Source: Vibrio jasicida CAIM 1864 = LMG 25398
GTDB lineage: Bacteria > Pseudomonadota > Gammaproteobacteria > Enterobacterales > Vibrionaceae
Assembly (NCBI RefSeq): GCF_000400365.1
Contig: NZ_BAOG01000063.1
Span: 1-64,000 of the forward strand
DNA length: 64,000 bases
Reading direction: 5' to 3'
How positions within the stretch are numbered: the stretch's first letter is position 1; every line of letters starts with the position of its first letter. The notes beneath the pieces were generated by a model that was not told the DNA's origin, did not search any database, and saw only the letters and a list, made by a program, of their open reading frames with translations. This document shows positions 34,368 to 43,156 of the stretch, in pieces. The position numbers were made by a program, and so were the translations under genes.

Positions 34368-35831
34368 ATGAAGACTATTTCGAATTCCACTCTGAATGAA
34401 AACGTTCTGCTTCCGGACTACGACCGCCCAACGCTTAAAAGCCGTATTGTTCACCTTGGTTTCGGTGCTTTCCACCGCGCACACCAAGCTCTATTCACCA
34501 ACGAGATGCTGAGCAAAACGGGCTCGGACTGGGGCATTTGCGAAATCAACCTATTTGGTGGTGAAGAGTTAATTCAATCGCTGCGCGCACAAGACCACCT
34601 CTATACAGTGGCAGAAAAAGGCGCAGAATCGACAGAGGTAAAAGTGATTGGATCAGTGACCGAATCACTCCACCCAAGCCTCGACAGCATTCAAGCGGTG
34701 TTAGAAAAAATGACAGAGCCACAAGTGGCGATCGTTTCAATGACGATTACCGAGAAAGGCTACTGCGCCGACCCAGCGACGGGCACGCTTGATAAAAACA
34801 ATCCGCTAGTCATTGCTGACCTTGCCAACCCAACGGAGCCAAAATCAGCATTGGGTTACATCGTGCAAGCGCTGAAGATGCGCCGTGAACGCGGTCTGAC
34901 GCCATTTACCGTGATGTCTTGCGATAACGTGCAAGAGAACGGTCACGTAGCAAAAGCAGCGGTACTTGAGTTCGCTCAACTGCTCGACCCAGAATTGCGT
35001 GACTGGATTGAAACCAACGTTACCTTCCCTTGCACCATGGTTGACCGCATTGTGCCAGCAGCAACCGAAGAGACACTGACTGAAATCGCTGAGCTACTTG
35101 GCTGTGAAGATCCATGTGGCATCGCTTGTGAACCATTCCGCCAATGGGTTATCGAGGATAACTTCGTGGCTGGTCGCCCAGATTGGAGCGTGGCTGGCGC
35201 AGAATTTGTTGCCGACGTTGTGCCTTACGAAGAAATGAAGCTGCGCATGCTAAATGGTAGCCATTCGTTCCTAGCCTACCTAGGTTACCTTGGCGGTTAC
35301 GCGCACATCTCTGACACCATGACAGATGAAGGCTACCGCAAAGCGGCATTCGATATGATGATGCAAGCGCAAGCCCCTTCGCTGACCATGCCAGAAGGCA
35401 CCGATTTAGAAGGCTACGCCAAGCTGCTTATCGAGCGCTTCACTAACCCGAGCTTGAAACACAAAACATGGCAAATCGCGATGGATGGCAGCCAGAAGAT
35501 CCCACAACGCATGGGTGGCAGCTTACGATTCCATCTTGCTCAAGGTTCTAACTTCTCATGGTTGGCAACAGCGATTGCAGGCTGGATGCGCTATGTCTCC
35601 GGCGTGGATGAGCAAGGCAACGACATTGATGTCCGCGATCCAATGGCAGAGACACTACGTCAGATTTGCGACCAACACGGCTTGAACGTTTCTGTTGTGC
35701 CTGCATTGCTCGCTGTTGAAGCTATCTTCCCAGTAGAGCTTGGTCAAAACCCACAAGTGATTGATGCGGTGAGCAGTGCTTACCAATCGCTAATCGATAA
35801 CGGTGCTCGTGCCACTGTCGCTGCGTTGTAA
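34368..35831 (+). CDS. uxuB: fructuronate reductase
   Basis: A 487-residue long-chain polyol dehydrogenase, almost collinear with E. coli UxuB. The N-terminal Rossmann domain includes HLGFGAFHRAHQAL. The catalytic Lys-x4-Asn-x2-His motif is in MKLRMLNGSHSFLAYLG. It reduces D-fructuronate to D-mannonate with NADH, the step before UxuA. The uxaC gene starts 12 nt later. Confidence 0.95.
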   Translation: MKTISNSTLNENVLLPDYDRPTLKSRIVHLGFGAFHRAHQALFTNEMLSKTGSDWGICEINLFGGEELIQSLRAQDHLYTVAEKGAESTEVKVIGSVTESLHPSLDSIQAVLEKMTEPQVAIVSMTITEKGYCADPATGTLDKNNPLVIADLANPTEPKSALGYIVQALKMRRERGLTPFTVMSCDNVQENGHVAKAAVLEFAQLLDPELRDWIETNVTFPCTMVDRIVPAATEETLTEIAELLGCEDPCGIACEPFRQWVIEDNFVAGRPDWSVAGAEFVADVVPYEEMKLRMLNGSHSFLAYLGYLGGYAHISDTMTDEGYRKAAFDMMMQAQAPSLTMPEGTDLEGYAKLLIERFTNPSLKHKTWQIAMDGSQKIPQRMGGSLRFHLAQGSNFSWLATAIAGWMRYVSGVDEQGNDIDVRDPMAETLRQICDQHGLNVSVVPALLAVEAIFPVELGQNPQVIDAVSSAYQSLIDNGARATVAAL

Positions 35832-35843
35832 TAGGAGTTAACG

Positions 35844-37256
35844 ATGAAGAATTTCTTGTGTGAAGACTTTTTACTCTCAAACGAAACTGCACGTCGCTTG
35901 TACCATGAGCATGCGTTCCACCAGCCAATTTATGATTACCACTGCCACCTCAACCCAGCGGAAGTAGCGCAAAATCGTCAGTTCGATAACTTGGGTCAAA
36001 TCTGGCTTGAAGGCGATCACTACAAATGGCGTGGCATGCGCTCGGCAGGCATTGAAGAGCGTTTAATTACCGGTGACGCGAGCGATTACGACAAATACAT
36101 GGCATGGGCGAAGACGGTTCCTCAAACCTTGGGCAACCCGCTTTACCACTGGACACACCTAGAACTGCGTCGCCCATTCGACATTACCAATACGCTGTTT
36201 AGCCCAGACACCGCTGACCAAATTTGGCATCAATGTAATGAGCTGCTTGCGACACCTGAGTTCACAGCTCGCGGCATCATGCAGCAAATGAACGTCGTAA
36301 TGGCGGGCACGACCGATGATCCTATTGATTCACTAGAACACCACAAAGCGATCGCAGAAGACGACACCTTTAACGTTAAAGTGCTGCCGAGTTGGCGTCC
36401 GGATAAAGCGTTCAAGATTGAATTGGACGTGTTTGCGGATTACATGCACAAACTGGGCGAAGTAGCAGACATTGAAATTCGCCGCTTTGATGATTTATTG
36501 AGTGCGCTTGATAAACGTTTGGCACACTTCGATGCACATGGCTGTCGTGCGGCAGACCACGGCATTGAGATCGTCCGTTACGCACCGATCCCAAGCGAGG
36601 CTGATTTAGATGCGTTGCTGACCCGTCGTTTGAATGGCGAAGTATTGTCAGAGCTTGAATGTGCGCAGTTCTCTACCGCAGTTCAAGTTTGGCTCGGCAA
36701 ACGCTACGCGCAATTGGGCTGGGTCATGCAGCTTCATATTGGCGCACAACGCAACAACAGCACACGCATGTTCCAACTGTTAGGTGCCGACGCTGGCTTT
36801 GACTCGATTGGCGATCGCCCATTTGCTTTTGAACTGGCACATCTATTGGATGAAATGGACCAAACCAACGAGCTGCCTCGCACCATTCTTTACTGTTTGA
36901 ACCCTCGTGATAACGAAATGATGGCGACTATGATTGGTAACTTCCAAGGTGGCGGCATCGCGGGCAAAGTGCAGTTTGGCTCGGGTTGGTGGTTCAACGA
37001 CCAGAAAGACGGCATGCAACGCCAAATGGAACAGCTTTCTCAGCTTGGTTTGCTCAGCCAATTCGTCGGCATGCTAACGGATTCGCGCAGCTTCTTGTCT
37101 TACACTCGCCACGAGTACTTCCGCCGCATCTTGTGTGACATGATTGGTCGTTGGGCAGAGAACGGCGAAGTTCCAAATGACCTATCGTTGCTTGGCCCTA
37201 TGGTCGAAGACATCTGTTTTGGTAACGCAAAACGCTACTTTGAAGAGAGGGCGTAA
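35844..37256 (+). CDS. uxaC: uronate isomerase
   Basis: A 470-residue amidohydrolase-superfamily isomerase, the same length as E. coli UxaC. The metal-binding HxH is at 33-35 in DYHCHLNP. It converts D-glucuronate to D-fructuronate (and galacturonate to tagaturonate). With uxuB and uxuA present but no tagaturonate reductase (uxaB) or altronate dehydratase (uxaA) in the window, the glucuronate branch is the one supported. The kdgK gene follows after 3 nt. Confidence 0.95.
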   Translation: MKNFLCEDFLLSNETARRLYHEHAFHQPIYDYHCHLNPAEVAQNRQFDNLGQIWLEGDHYKWRGMRSAGIEERLITGDASDYDKYMAWAKTVPQTLGNPLYHWTHLELRRPFDITNTLFSPDTADQIWHQCNELLATPEFTARGIMQQMNVVMAGTTDDPIDSLEHHKAIAEDDTFNVKVLPSWRPDKAFKIELDVFADYMHKLGEVADIEIRRFDDLLSALDKRLAHFDAHGCRAADHGIEIVRYAPIPSEADLDALLTRRLNGEVLSELECAQFSTAVQVWLGKRYAQLGWVMQLHIGAQRNNSTRMFQLLGADAGFDSIGDRPFAFELAHLLDEMDQTNELPRTILYCLNPRDNEMMATMIGNFQGGGIAGKVQFGSGWWFNDQKDGMQRQMEQLSQLGLLSQFVGMLTDSRSFLSYTRHEYFRRILCDMIGRWAENGEVPNDLSLLGPMVEDICFGNAKRYFEERA

Positions 37257-37259
37257 CCA

Positions 37260-38237
37260 ATGAAACACATCGCCATTATTGGTGAATGTATGATTGAGCT
37301 GAATGGCAAACCGTTCGGCTCAATGCATCAAACATTTGGTGGGGATACGCTCAATGCTGCGGTTTATTTGAGCCGCGGCTGCGAAGCCAATAGCAAACCT
37401 GATGAAGTTAAAATCTCTTACGTTACAGCGCTTGGCAATGACCCAATCAGTACGGGAATGCTGACTCGCTGGGAAGACGAAGGCGTATCAACAGACTTAG
37501 TGCTGCGCGATGAGACTCGCACGCCGGGTTTGTACTTGATTCAGCTTGATGACCAAGGCGAGCGTACGTTCCTATATTGGCGTAACCAATCAGCTGCGCG
37601 TTACTTACTTCAACATCCAAATTTTGGACTGGTTAAGCAAGCATTAACTCAAGTGAATGCGGTGTTTCTCAGCGGTATCTCTTTGGCCATCTTGCCAGAA
37701 GAAGACCGAATTTCACTGCTCAACTTATTGGTCGAACTAAAAGCTCAAGGCGTTGAAATCGCGTTTGATAGTAACTTCCGTCCAGCACTATGGCCTCAAG
37801 ACGATAATCAAACCGTCAAAAACGTTTACCAAGCCATGTATCAACTGACGGACGTTGCCTTAGTGACTTTTGATGATGAGCAATTGATCTGGGGTGACGA
37901 TACACCAGAGCAAACCATTAAACGCCTTACCTCTCTTGGCGTAGGCAAATGCATCGTCAAGCTCGGCGCAGATGGCTGCTTAGTTCAAGACTCTACAAAT
38001 CAGGGTTCGAGCGCGGCTCTGGCTCCACAAGCCGTGCCAACCCAACCTGTCGCTCAAGTGGTGGACACCACATCGGCGGGCGACTCATTCAATGGTGGCT
38101 TTTTATCGGCATACCTTACTGGCACAGATCTCGCGACTTCATGTCAAAGAGGCAACGCACTGGCAGGTGCTGTGATTCAACATCGCGGTGCCATCATTCC
38201 CAAAGCATTCACACAACCGGCGCTTGGCGTCGTTTAA
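37260..38237 (+). CDS. kdgK: 2-keto-3-deoxygluconate kinase, copy 1
   Basis: A 325-residue PfkB-family sugar kinase. The N-terminal substrate region is FGGDTLNAAVYLSR, and the C-terminal anion hole and catalytic Asp are in DTTSAGDSFNGGF. It phosphorylates KDG to 6-phospho-KDG for the adjacent Eda aldolase. It is a paralogue of the kinase gene at 54744-55691, sharing its opening GECMIEL and the YWR-QSAA segment. Confidence 0.93.
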   Translation: MKHIAIIGECMIELNGKPFGSMHQTFGGDTLNAAVYLSRGCEANSKPDEVKISYVTALGNDPISTGMLTRWEDEGVSTDLVLRDETRTPGLYLIQLDDQGERTFLYWRNQSAARYLLQHPNFGLVKQALTQVNAVFLSGISLAILPEEDRISLLNLLVELKAQGVEIAFDSNFRPALWPQDDNQTVKNVYQAMYQLTDVALVTFDDEQLIWGDDTPEQTIKRLTSLGVGKCIVKLGADGCLVQDSTNQGSSAALAPQAVPTQPVAQVVDTTSAGDSFNGGFLSAYLTGTDLATSCQRGNALAGAVIQHRGAIIPKAFTQPALGVV

Positions 38238-38246
38238 GGAACACTC

Positions 38247-38876
38247 ATGTCTAGCATTAAACAACAATTAAAAGCTCTGAAAGTCATCCCAGTTATCGCC
38301 ATTGATAAAGCAGAAGACATTATCCCATTGGGTAAAGTACTGGCAGAAAACGGACTACCAGCAGCTGAAATCACTTTCCGTTCAGCAGCGGCTGCAGAAG
38401 CGATTCGCCTATTGCGTGAAACCCAGCCAGACATGCTGATTGGCGCAGGTACGGTACTGAACCGCGAGCAAGCAATTGCAGCAAAAGAAGCAGGCGCAAC
38501 CTTTATCGTATCGCCTGGCTTTAACCCAAATACCGTTAAAGCGTGCCAAGAAATCGGGATTGATATCGTACCGGGTGTGAACAACCCAAGCACAGTTGAA
38601 GCCGCGCTAGAAATGGGATTGACCACCTTGAAGTTCTTCCCTGCCGAAGCCTCTGGCGGCATCAACATGGTGAAATCACTGCTCGCGCCATACACCGACA
38701 TTGAACTGATGCCTACTGGTGGCATTAACCCTGCGAACATCAAAGATTACTTAGCTATCCCGCGCGTATTGGCATGTGGTGGTACGTGGATGGTAGACAA
38801 GAAACTGATCGAAGCGGGCAACTGGGAAGAGCTTGCACGCCTAACTCGCGAAGCAGTAGCACTTGTGAATGCGTAA
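38247..38876 (+). CDS. eda: KDPG/KHG aldolase, copy 1
   Basis: A 209-residue class I aldolase. Schiff-base Lys129 lies in LKFFPAEA and the catalytic Glu41 in AEITFRS. It cleaves 6-phospho-KDG to pyruvate and glyceraldehyde 3-phosphate, completing the glucuronate pathway. It is the last gene of the uronate operon, 9 nt after kdgK. A paralogue is at 54110-54751. Confidence 0.94.
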   Translation: MSSIKQQLKALKVIPVIAIDKAEDIIPLGKVLAENGLPAAEITFRSAAAAEAIRLLRETQPDMLIGAGTVLNREQAIAAKEAGATFIVSPGFNPNTVKACQEIGIDIVPGVNNPSTVEAALEMGLTTLKFFPAEASGGINMVKSLLAPYTDIELMPTGGINPANIKDYLAIPRVLACGGTWMVDKKLIEAGNWEELARLTREAVALVNA

Positions 38877-38936
38877 TGATTGGTAAGTCATCTCAAGGCT
38901 CTTGGGTAACCCCTTAGCGATTTAGATAAAGTGCCC

Positions 38937-38958
38937 AGCCCTCCCTTTGTGGAGGGCT
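38937..38958 (+). terminator. hairpin at the end of the uronate operon
   Basis: AGCCCTCC at 38937-38944 pairs perfectly with GGAGGGCT at 38951-38958 around a 6-nt loop. The following GATTCGTTC is only mildly T-rich, so termination may be partial. Confidence 0.6.
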
Positions 38959-39004
38959 GATTCGTTCAAAGCATGGCTCAAAGAACAACACTCTAGGGAA
39001 ACAA

Positions 39005-39529
39005 ATGGAAAACTGGTTAGCACAAGGCATTGGTGGCATCGCATTTATGGTTGGCGTGATGGCATTCTGGCAGAAAGATGACATGCGCTTTCGCTATCAG
39101 ATGATGACGTTTTGTTTCATCATGGGTATTCACTTTACCCTGATGGGCGCAACCGTCGCCGCCATTGGTGTGATCATTAATGGCATTCGCAGTTTCGCCT
39201 CAATCAAAACTCAATCACGTAAAGTAATGTGGTTCTTCATTGCTCTTATGTGGCTGATGACCCTTCCAAACATCACTCACTTTTTTGAGTTACTCACTGT
39301 AATCGGATCATCCGTCGCCACTTGGGCACTCTTTTCCAAACAAGGCATCACTCTACGCAGCTTAATTTTGTTTAATTCCTTCTGCTGGGTCAGCCACAAT
39401 ATTTGGCTTGGTTCTATCGGTGGTTCATTAGTCGAGAGTACTTTTATCATCACCAACTTACTGACCATATATCGCTTGTATCAATCGAATAAAAATAATA
39501 ACCAGACACAAACTTTAAATCAGGATTAA
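39005..39529 (+). CDS. ygjV: YgjV-family inner membrane protein
   Basis: A 174-residue membrane protein with about five to six predicted helices, matching the YgjV/bacterial inner membrane protein pattern (IGGIAFMVGVMAFWQKDD near the N terminus and NSFCWVSHNIWLGSIGG towards the end). The function is unknown. In E. coli ygjV lies next to uxaC, and it again follows a uronate operon here, a link worth noting. AGGGAAACAA precedes the ATG. Confidence 0.8.
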   Translation: MENWLAQGIGGIAFMVGVMAFWQKDDMRFRYQMMTFCFIMGIHFTLMGATVAAIGVIINGIRSFASIKTQSRKVMWFFIALMWLMTLPNITHFFELLTVIGSSVATWALFSKQGITLRSLILFNSFCWVSHNIWLGSIGGSLVESTFIITNLLTIYRLYQSNKNNNQTQTLNQD

Positions 39530-39689
39530 TGTATTTAGCGCTTTTTCTCACCTGGTAATAATTTTGGAGTAAACAATAACAGCCATAGCGTTACATAGAA
39601 TTTGGAAGCGACATAACATAAAAGTAAAGTATTGATTTTAAAGATCTTAAATAAAAACAAACAGACTACAAAATCAAGCTCACATTTAA

Positions 39690-39703
39690 TTTGGTCAACC
39701 TAT
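39690..39703. promoter_or_regulatory. UxuR-like operator, imperfect
   Basis: TTTGGT-CA-ACCTAT shares the core TGGTCAACC with the operators of the TRAP promoter but has degenerate ends. It lies about 145 nt before the GH3 start. Confidence 0.45.
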
Positions 39704-39772
39704 TTTTAATTATATATTGAGTTTAATCACCTAATTAAAAAATATGGTGATCCAAATCTTTAGTTCAATTAA

Positions 39773-39788
39773 TTTTGGTTAACCAAAA
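39773..39788. promoter_or_regulatory. UxuR-like operator, perfect 16-bp palindrome
   Basis: TTTTGGTTAACCAAAA is a perfect palindrome with the TTGGTnnACCAA core of the UxuR sites, 60 nt before the GH3 lipoprotein start. It suggests that this gene belongs to the uronate regulon or to that of a related GntR protein. Confidence 0.6.
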
Positions 39789-39848
39789 CATCGCTAATTA
39801 CTAATATTGGTCTTGAACAAACAACTATACCAACATTAGGACAGCGAC

Positions 39849-41900
39849 ATGAAACGTCTTACCCAACTCACTCCTATCGCAGTGGCGCTTGTTCTCGCAG
39901 GGTGTAATTCATCCGACGATGACAGCAACTATGCTCAACCAGAAGTCTTCTCTCGAGTGCACGACGTGCTCAGCGTTGATGGTTATCAATTTAGAGACTC
40001 CAATGGCAACGGGACGTTAGAACCGTTCGAGGATTGGCGTCTAACACCGGTAGAGCGTGCCGCCGATCTTGTTAGCCGACTGACGCTTGAAGAGAAAGCC
40101 GGCATGATGCTTATCGACACACTCAACTCCGGTGAAGGCGGTGTCGTGACAAGCAAAGGTCAGGACATGATCGCCGATGCTCAAATGACACGTTTTATCT
40201 TCCGTAACAGCGTGGTGGAAACACCAGAAAACGCGCCAAACTGCGACAGTGGACGCTCAGGCTGCCAGATTTCACCTAAAGAAGCCGCGACTTTCATGAA
40301 TAGCGTTCAAGAGCTGAGAGAGAAAACCCGAATGGGTATCCCAGCGCTATTTAAGTCCAATGCACGCAACCACATCGACCCATCTGCAAAAGCGGGTATC
40401 AACGTCTCTTCGGGTGCATTCTCGGCTTGGCCAAAAGAAGCTGGACTTGCAGCCACTCGCGATATGGCGCTGATTGAAGAGTTTGCGGGCATCATGAATG
40501 AAGAATGGTCGTCGATTGGTTTACGCAGTATGTATGGCTACATGATGGATTTGGCGACAGAGCCTCGTTGGTACCGCGTACATGAAACCTTTACAGAAGA
40601 CGCGGATCTTGCAGCAGATATCATGCGCTCTTTGATCAACGGCCTACAAGGTGGTGGCGCTATTGACCAAGACAGTATCGCCCTTACGATCAAACACTTC
40701 CCCGGTGGTGGTCCTCAAGAAAACGGCGGTGATCCTCACTACGACTTTGGGCAAAACCAAGTCTATCCAAAAGACAACTTTGATTACCACTTGATCCCGT
40801 TTATTGCCGCGATTGATGCTGGCGCCTCTTCGATCATGCCTTACTACGGTATACCAGTAGATCAAAAGTGGATGCCAAATGATGTAGGCATGTCCTTCTC
40901 TAAAGGTATCGTGACCGATCTGCTGCGTGGTGAGCTGGGCTATACCGGCAACGTCAACTCCGATACCGGTATCATCGGCGACCGAGCATGGGGTGTGGAA
41001 GATAAAACCATCGACGAACAAGTTGCGATGGTAATCGAAGCTGGCGTCGACGTTCTCTCTGGTTTTAACGATAAAGACGTCATCGTAAATCTGGTCAACA
41101 AAGGACTGATTGACGAAGAGCGTGTCGATCTTTCAGTGACTCGCTTAGTCAAAGAGCAGTTCCAACTTGGTTTGTTTGAGAACACGTATGTGGACGTCGA
41201 TAAAGCCCAAGAAATCTTAGGCAACGCCGAACATCAAGAACGTGCAGACTACGCTCAGAAGAAATCCGTGGTTCTGCTGCAAAACACAGACAAGACATTG
41301 CCTCTAGCCAAACCAAACGCCGACAAAGCAGTTTCGCTCTATGTGATGGGTATGGATGAAACCATCGCTGGTGACGAGCGTTATGGCTTTGATGTGACGT
41401 CTGGTGATTATGAAGATGGCAAAGCTCGCCCACCAGTACCAGCAGGAACCGATTACGCCGTTATTCGCGTGCGTGTTTCCAATGAAGGAGCGGATCCTGA
41501 GCTTATCTTTGGCGGTGCAAACCCAGATGAACTCGACCTGCTGGCATTCAGTCAAATGGCTACCGCAGCATCTTGGAAAATTGAGCCAAGTCTGACCGAT
41601 ATCCAAGCCGTCATGAATGAAATTGGCGCAGAGAATACCGTGCTTTCAATTAACTTCCGTCAACCGTTTGTACTGGATGGTGCAAGTAACATGAAAAAGT
41701 CGGGCGCAATCTTGGCCACCTTCGGTGTATCAGACAGCAACTTAATGGAAGTCCTTTCAGGCAACTTCGCTCCTCAAGGCAAGCTTCCATTTGCACTGGC
41801 AAACAGCGCGCAAGCGATTTTGAACCAGCACTCTGACTACCCAGGTTATGACGAAGCAGACACCTTGTACGAATTCGGTCACGGGCTAAGTTACGAATAA
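39849..41900 (+). CDS. GH3-family glycoside hydrolase lipoprotein
   Basis: A 683-residue family 3 beta-glycosidase. A lipoprotein signal ends at LVLAGC (Cys19). The N-terminal TIM-barrel domain has the KHFPGGG and NVNSDTG signatures; the nucleophile is about Asp372. The C-terminal GH3 domain begins near KSVVLLQN and ends with YEFGHGLSYE. The usual fibronectin III-like third domain is missing: the protein stops right at the motif that normally precedes it. It sits on the membrane facing periplasm or surface and would release sugars from oligosaccharides. The UxuR-like sites upstream hint at a uronate-containing substrate; this is inference. Confidence 0.87.
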   Translation: MKRLTQLTPIAVALVLAGCNSSDDDSNYAQPEVFSRVHDVLSVDGYQFRDSNGNGTLEPFEDWRLTPVERAADLVSRLTLEEKAGMMLIDTLNSGEGGVVTSKGQDMIADAQMTRFIFRNSVVETPENAPNCDSGRSGCQISPKEAATFMNSVQELREKTRMGIPALFKSNARNHIDPSAKAGINVSSGAFSAWPKEAGLAATRDMALIEEFAGIMNEEWSSIGLRSMYGYMMDLATEPRWYRVHETFTEDADLAADIMRSLINGLQGGGAIDQDSIALTIKHFPGGGPQENGGDPHYDFGQNQVYPKDNFDYHLIPFIAAIDAGASSIMPYYGIPVDQKWMPNDVGMSFSKGIVTDLLRGELGYTGNVNSDTGIIGDRAWGVEDKTIDEQVAMVIEAGVDVLSGFNDKDVIVNLVNKGLIDEERVDLSVTRLVKEQFQLGLFENTYVDVDKAQEILGNAEHQERADYAQKKSVVLLQNTDKTLPLAKPNADKAVSLYVMGMDETIAGDERYGFDVTSGDYEDGKARPPVPAGTDYAVIRVRVSNEGADPELIFGGANPDELDLLAFSQMATAASWKIEPSLTDIQAVMNEIGAENTVLSINFRQPFVLDGASNMKKSGAILATFGVSDSNLMEVLSGNFAPQGKLPFALANSAQAILNQHSDYPGYDEADTLYEFGHGLSYE

Positions 41901-41917
41901 CCTTTTACCCGCCTAAC

Positions 41918-41946
41918 AAGGCAGTGTCTCGCGCTGCCTTTGTTGG
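41918..41946 (+). terminator. hairpin after GH3 gene
   Basis: AAGGCAG at 41918-41924 pairs with CTGCCTT at 41934-41940, followed by TGTTGG; flanking AACA/TGTT extends the stem. It may be a partial terminator before the next gene. Confidence 0.5.
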
Positions 41947-41966
41947 ATCTACTTTAGGAATAAACC

Positions 41967-42362
41967 ATGGAACACATACTGCAGTTAGACTGGGTTGACC
42001 AAAGCATTCCCCATAAAGTTTGGGTGGAGCAATACTATGACGGCTGCCGCATTTGCCTAAAGGTCGTCAAGGATGTTGAGCCAGAAATGCTCTCATTGAT
42101 TGTGCCCAACATTGATGTGAAAAACGTTCGTCAGGCATGGCAAGGTAAAGCTATCAACGTTACACCCGCTTATGATGATGGCGTCCTTTTCACTCAAACC
42201 CGTTCGCTGTTCAACCTTCCTCATGGTTGCGTGATTTGGGCCGTCACTCATATCAAGATGCAAAATGGTTTGAAGATGTCTGCTGACAAGCTCTGTTTTG
42301 TACCGAAACATTCAAAGCAAGATTCTCGCTTTCAACAAGAACATCACGCTGAGGCATGTTAA
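41967..42362 (+). CDS. hypothetical 131-residue protein downstream of GH3
   Basis: Not recognised. A soluble protein with no signal peptide or membrane segment. It carries cysteines in GCRICLK, PHGCVIW and LCFVP and ends in His/Cys-rich HHAEAC. AGGAATAAACC precedes the ATG. It follows the GH3 gene after a hairpin and ends in the left copy of a 40-nt terminator repeat. Good start signal and terminator support it as a real gene. Confidence 0.6.
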   Translation: MEHILQLDWVDQSIPHKVWVEQYYDGCRICLKVVKDVEPEMLSLIVPNIDVKNVRQAWQGKAINVTPAYDDGVLFTQTRSLFNLPHGCVIWAVTHIKMQNGLKMSADKLCFVPKHSKQDSRFQQEHHAEAC

Positions 42363-42368
42363 ACCAAT

Positions 42369-42408
42369 AAGGTCAGCCCAGCAGCTGACCTTGTGTTTAT
42401 CTGTGCTT
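42369..42408 (+). repeat. terminator repeat, left copy, bounding the agmatine island
   Basis: AAGGTCAGC at 42369-42377 pairs with GCTGACCTT at 42384-42392, then GTGTTTATCTGTGCTT follows. The whole 40-nt element is 36/40 identical to 49548-49587. It serves as terminator for the preceding gene and lies 5 nt from the end of the convergent TetR gene. Confidence 0.8.
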
Positions 42409-42412
42409 TGCT

Positions 42413-43030
42413 TCAGTACGGATGAAAATCAACCTTTTGACAAATTGGCGGGATGTAAAGCTGAAGATAGGACTCAGATAGGCGAAGGGCTTCTTTAGCC
42501 AGTTCTGGGGTGATGTAGCCATATTTGCGGTAAGAGAGAGAATAGATTTTGTCGGCAACTTGCAGGGATATAGCAAAAATATTAATCGGTTGAGGTAGCT
42601 GAGGAATGTCGAAGAACTGGCGATAAATCATCTCAACTTGATACCCTAATTCAAGATCATGCTCTGTATCTGCGTGACCTAACTCTGCAAACGTATGTCG
42701 ACCCAATATCAATTTTTTGGCAATAGGATTGTTATTATAATAATTCACATAAGCCGTTTCTATCATTCGATTAATATCGCTCCAATGGACAATCTTTTCT
42801 TCATCAATACACTGCTCGAGTAATAAATCAAAATCAGAGAAAACATTTTCCAATAAGTTATGAAATAAGTTTTCTATATTTGGATAATGATGATAAACCG
42901 TTGACGTTGCCATTCCGCATTCTTTAGCAACGTCGTACATCGAAATATCCGTCGCTTCTCGCCTCTCCATCAAACGGACAACTGCTTCGTTAATTTTCAA
43001 CAATTTTGTTTCTGTACTAACTTTTCGCAT
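42413..43030 (-). CDS. TetR-family regulator at the agmatine locus
   Basis: A 205-residue TetR protein. The N-terminal helix-turn-helix is at about 10-55 (ISMYDVAKECGMATSTVYHHYPN), followed by a variable helical ligand domain. It is adjacent to and codirectional with the carbamate kinase gene. In Pseudomonas the agmatine operon is controlled by a TetR repressor (AguR), so it is the likely regulator here, though unlike the LuxR-type AguR of enterococci. An inverted repeat lies just upstream of its start. Confidence 0.82.
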   Translation of the reverse strand: MRKVSTETKLLKINEAVVRLMERREATDISMYDVAKECGMATSTVYHHYPNIENLFHNLLENVFSDFDLLLEQCIDEEKIVHWSDINRMIETAYVNYYNNNPIAKKLILGRHTFAELGHADTEHDLELGYQVEMIYRQFFDIPQLPQPINIFAISLQVADKIYSLSYRKYGYITPELAKEALRLSESYLQLYIPPICQKVDFHPY

Positions 43031-43070
43031 CGTGATGTTGTCCTTCCAAATTTTAATTAAAACCTAATAT

Positions 43071-43129
43071 ATAAGGTCACACTATCAATGTCCGCCAAAA
43101 ACGACCGTAACTTTGACATGCGACCTTAT
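43071..43129. promoter_or_regulatory. nested inverted repeats between tetR and arcC
   Basis: ATAAGGTC at 43071-43078 is inverted as GACCTTAT at 43122-43129. Inside it ATGTC at 43088-43092 is inverted as GACAT at 43115-43119. The arrangement, 40 nt before the TetR start, suits operator DNA for a dimeric regulator. Confidence 0.45.
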
Positions 43130-43156
43130 TGATTTGTGAATTAACTTATTTGCATA

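Larger units (their letters stand above)
39530..39848. promoter_or_regulatory. AT-rich upstream region of the GH3 gene
   Basis: This 319-nt region has no gene and is very AT-rich. It contains two TTGGTnnACC-type sites (39690-39703 and 39773-39788) and a TATATATTGAG stretch suitable for a promoter. No terminator for ygjV was evident. Confidence 0.55.
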
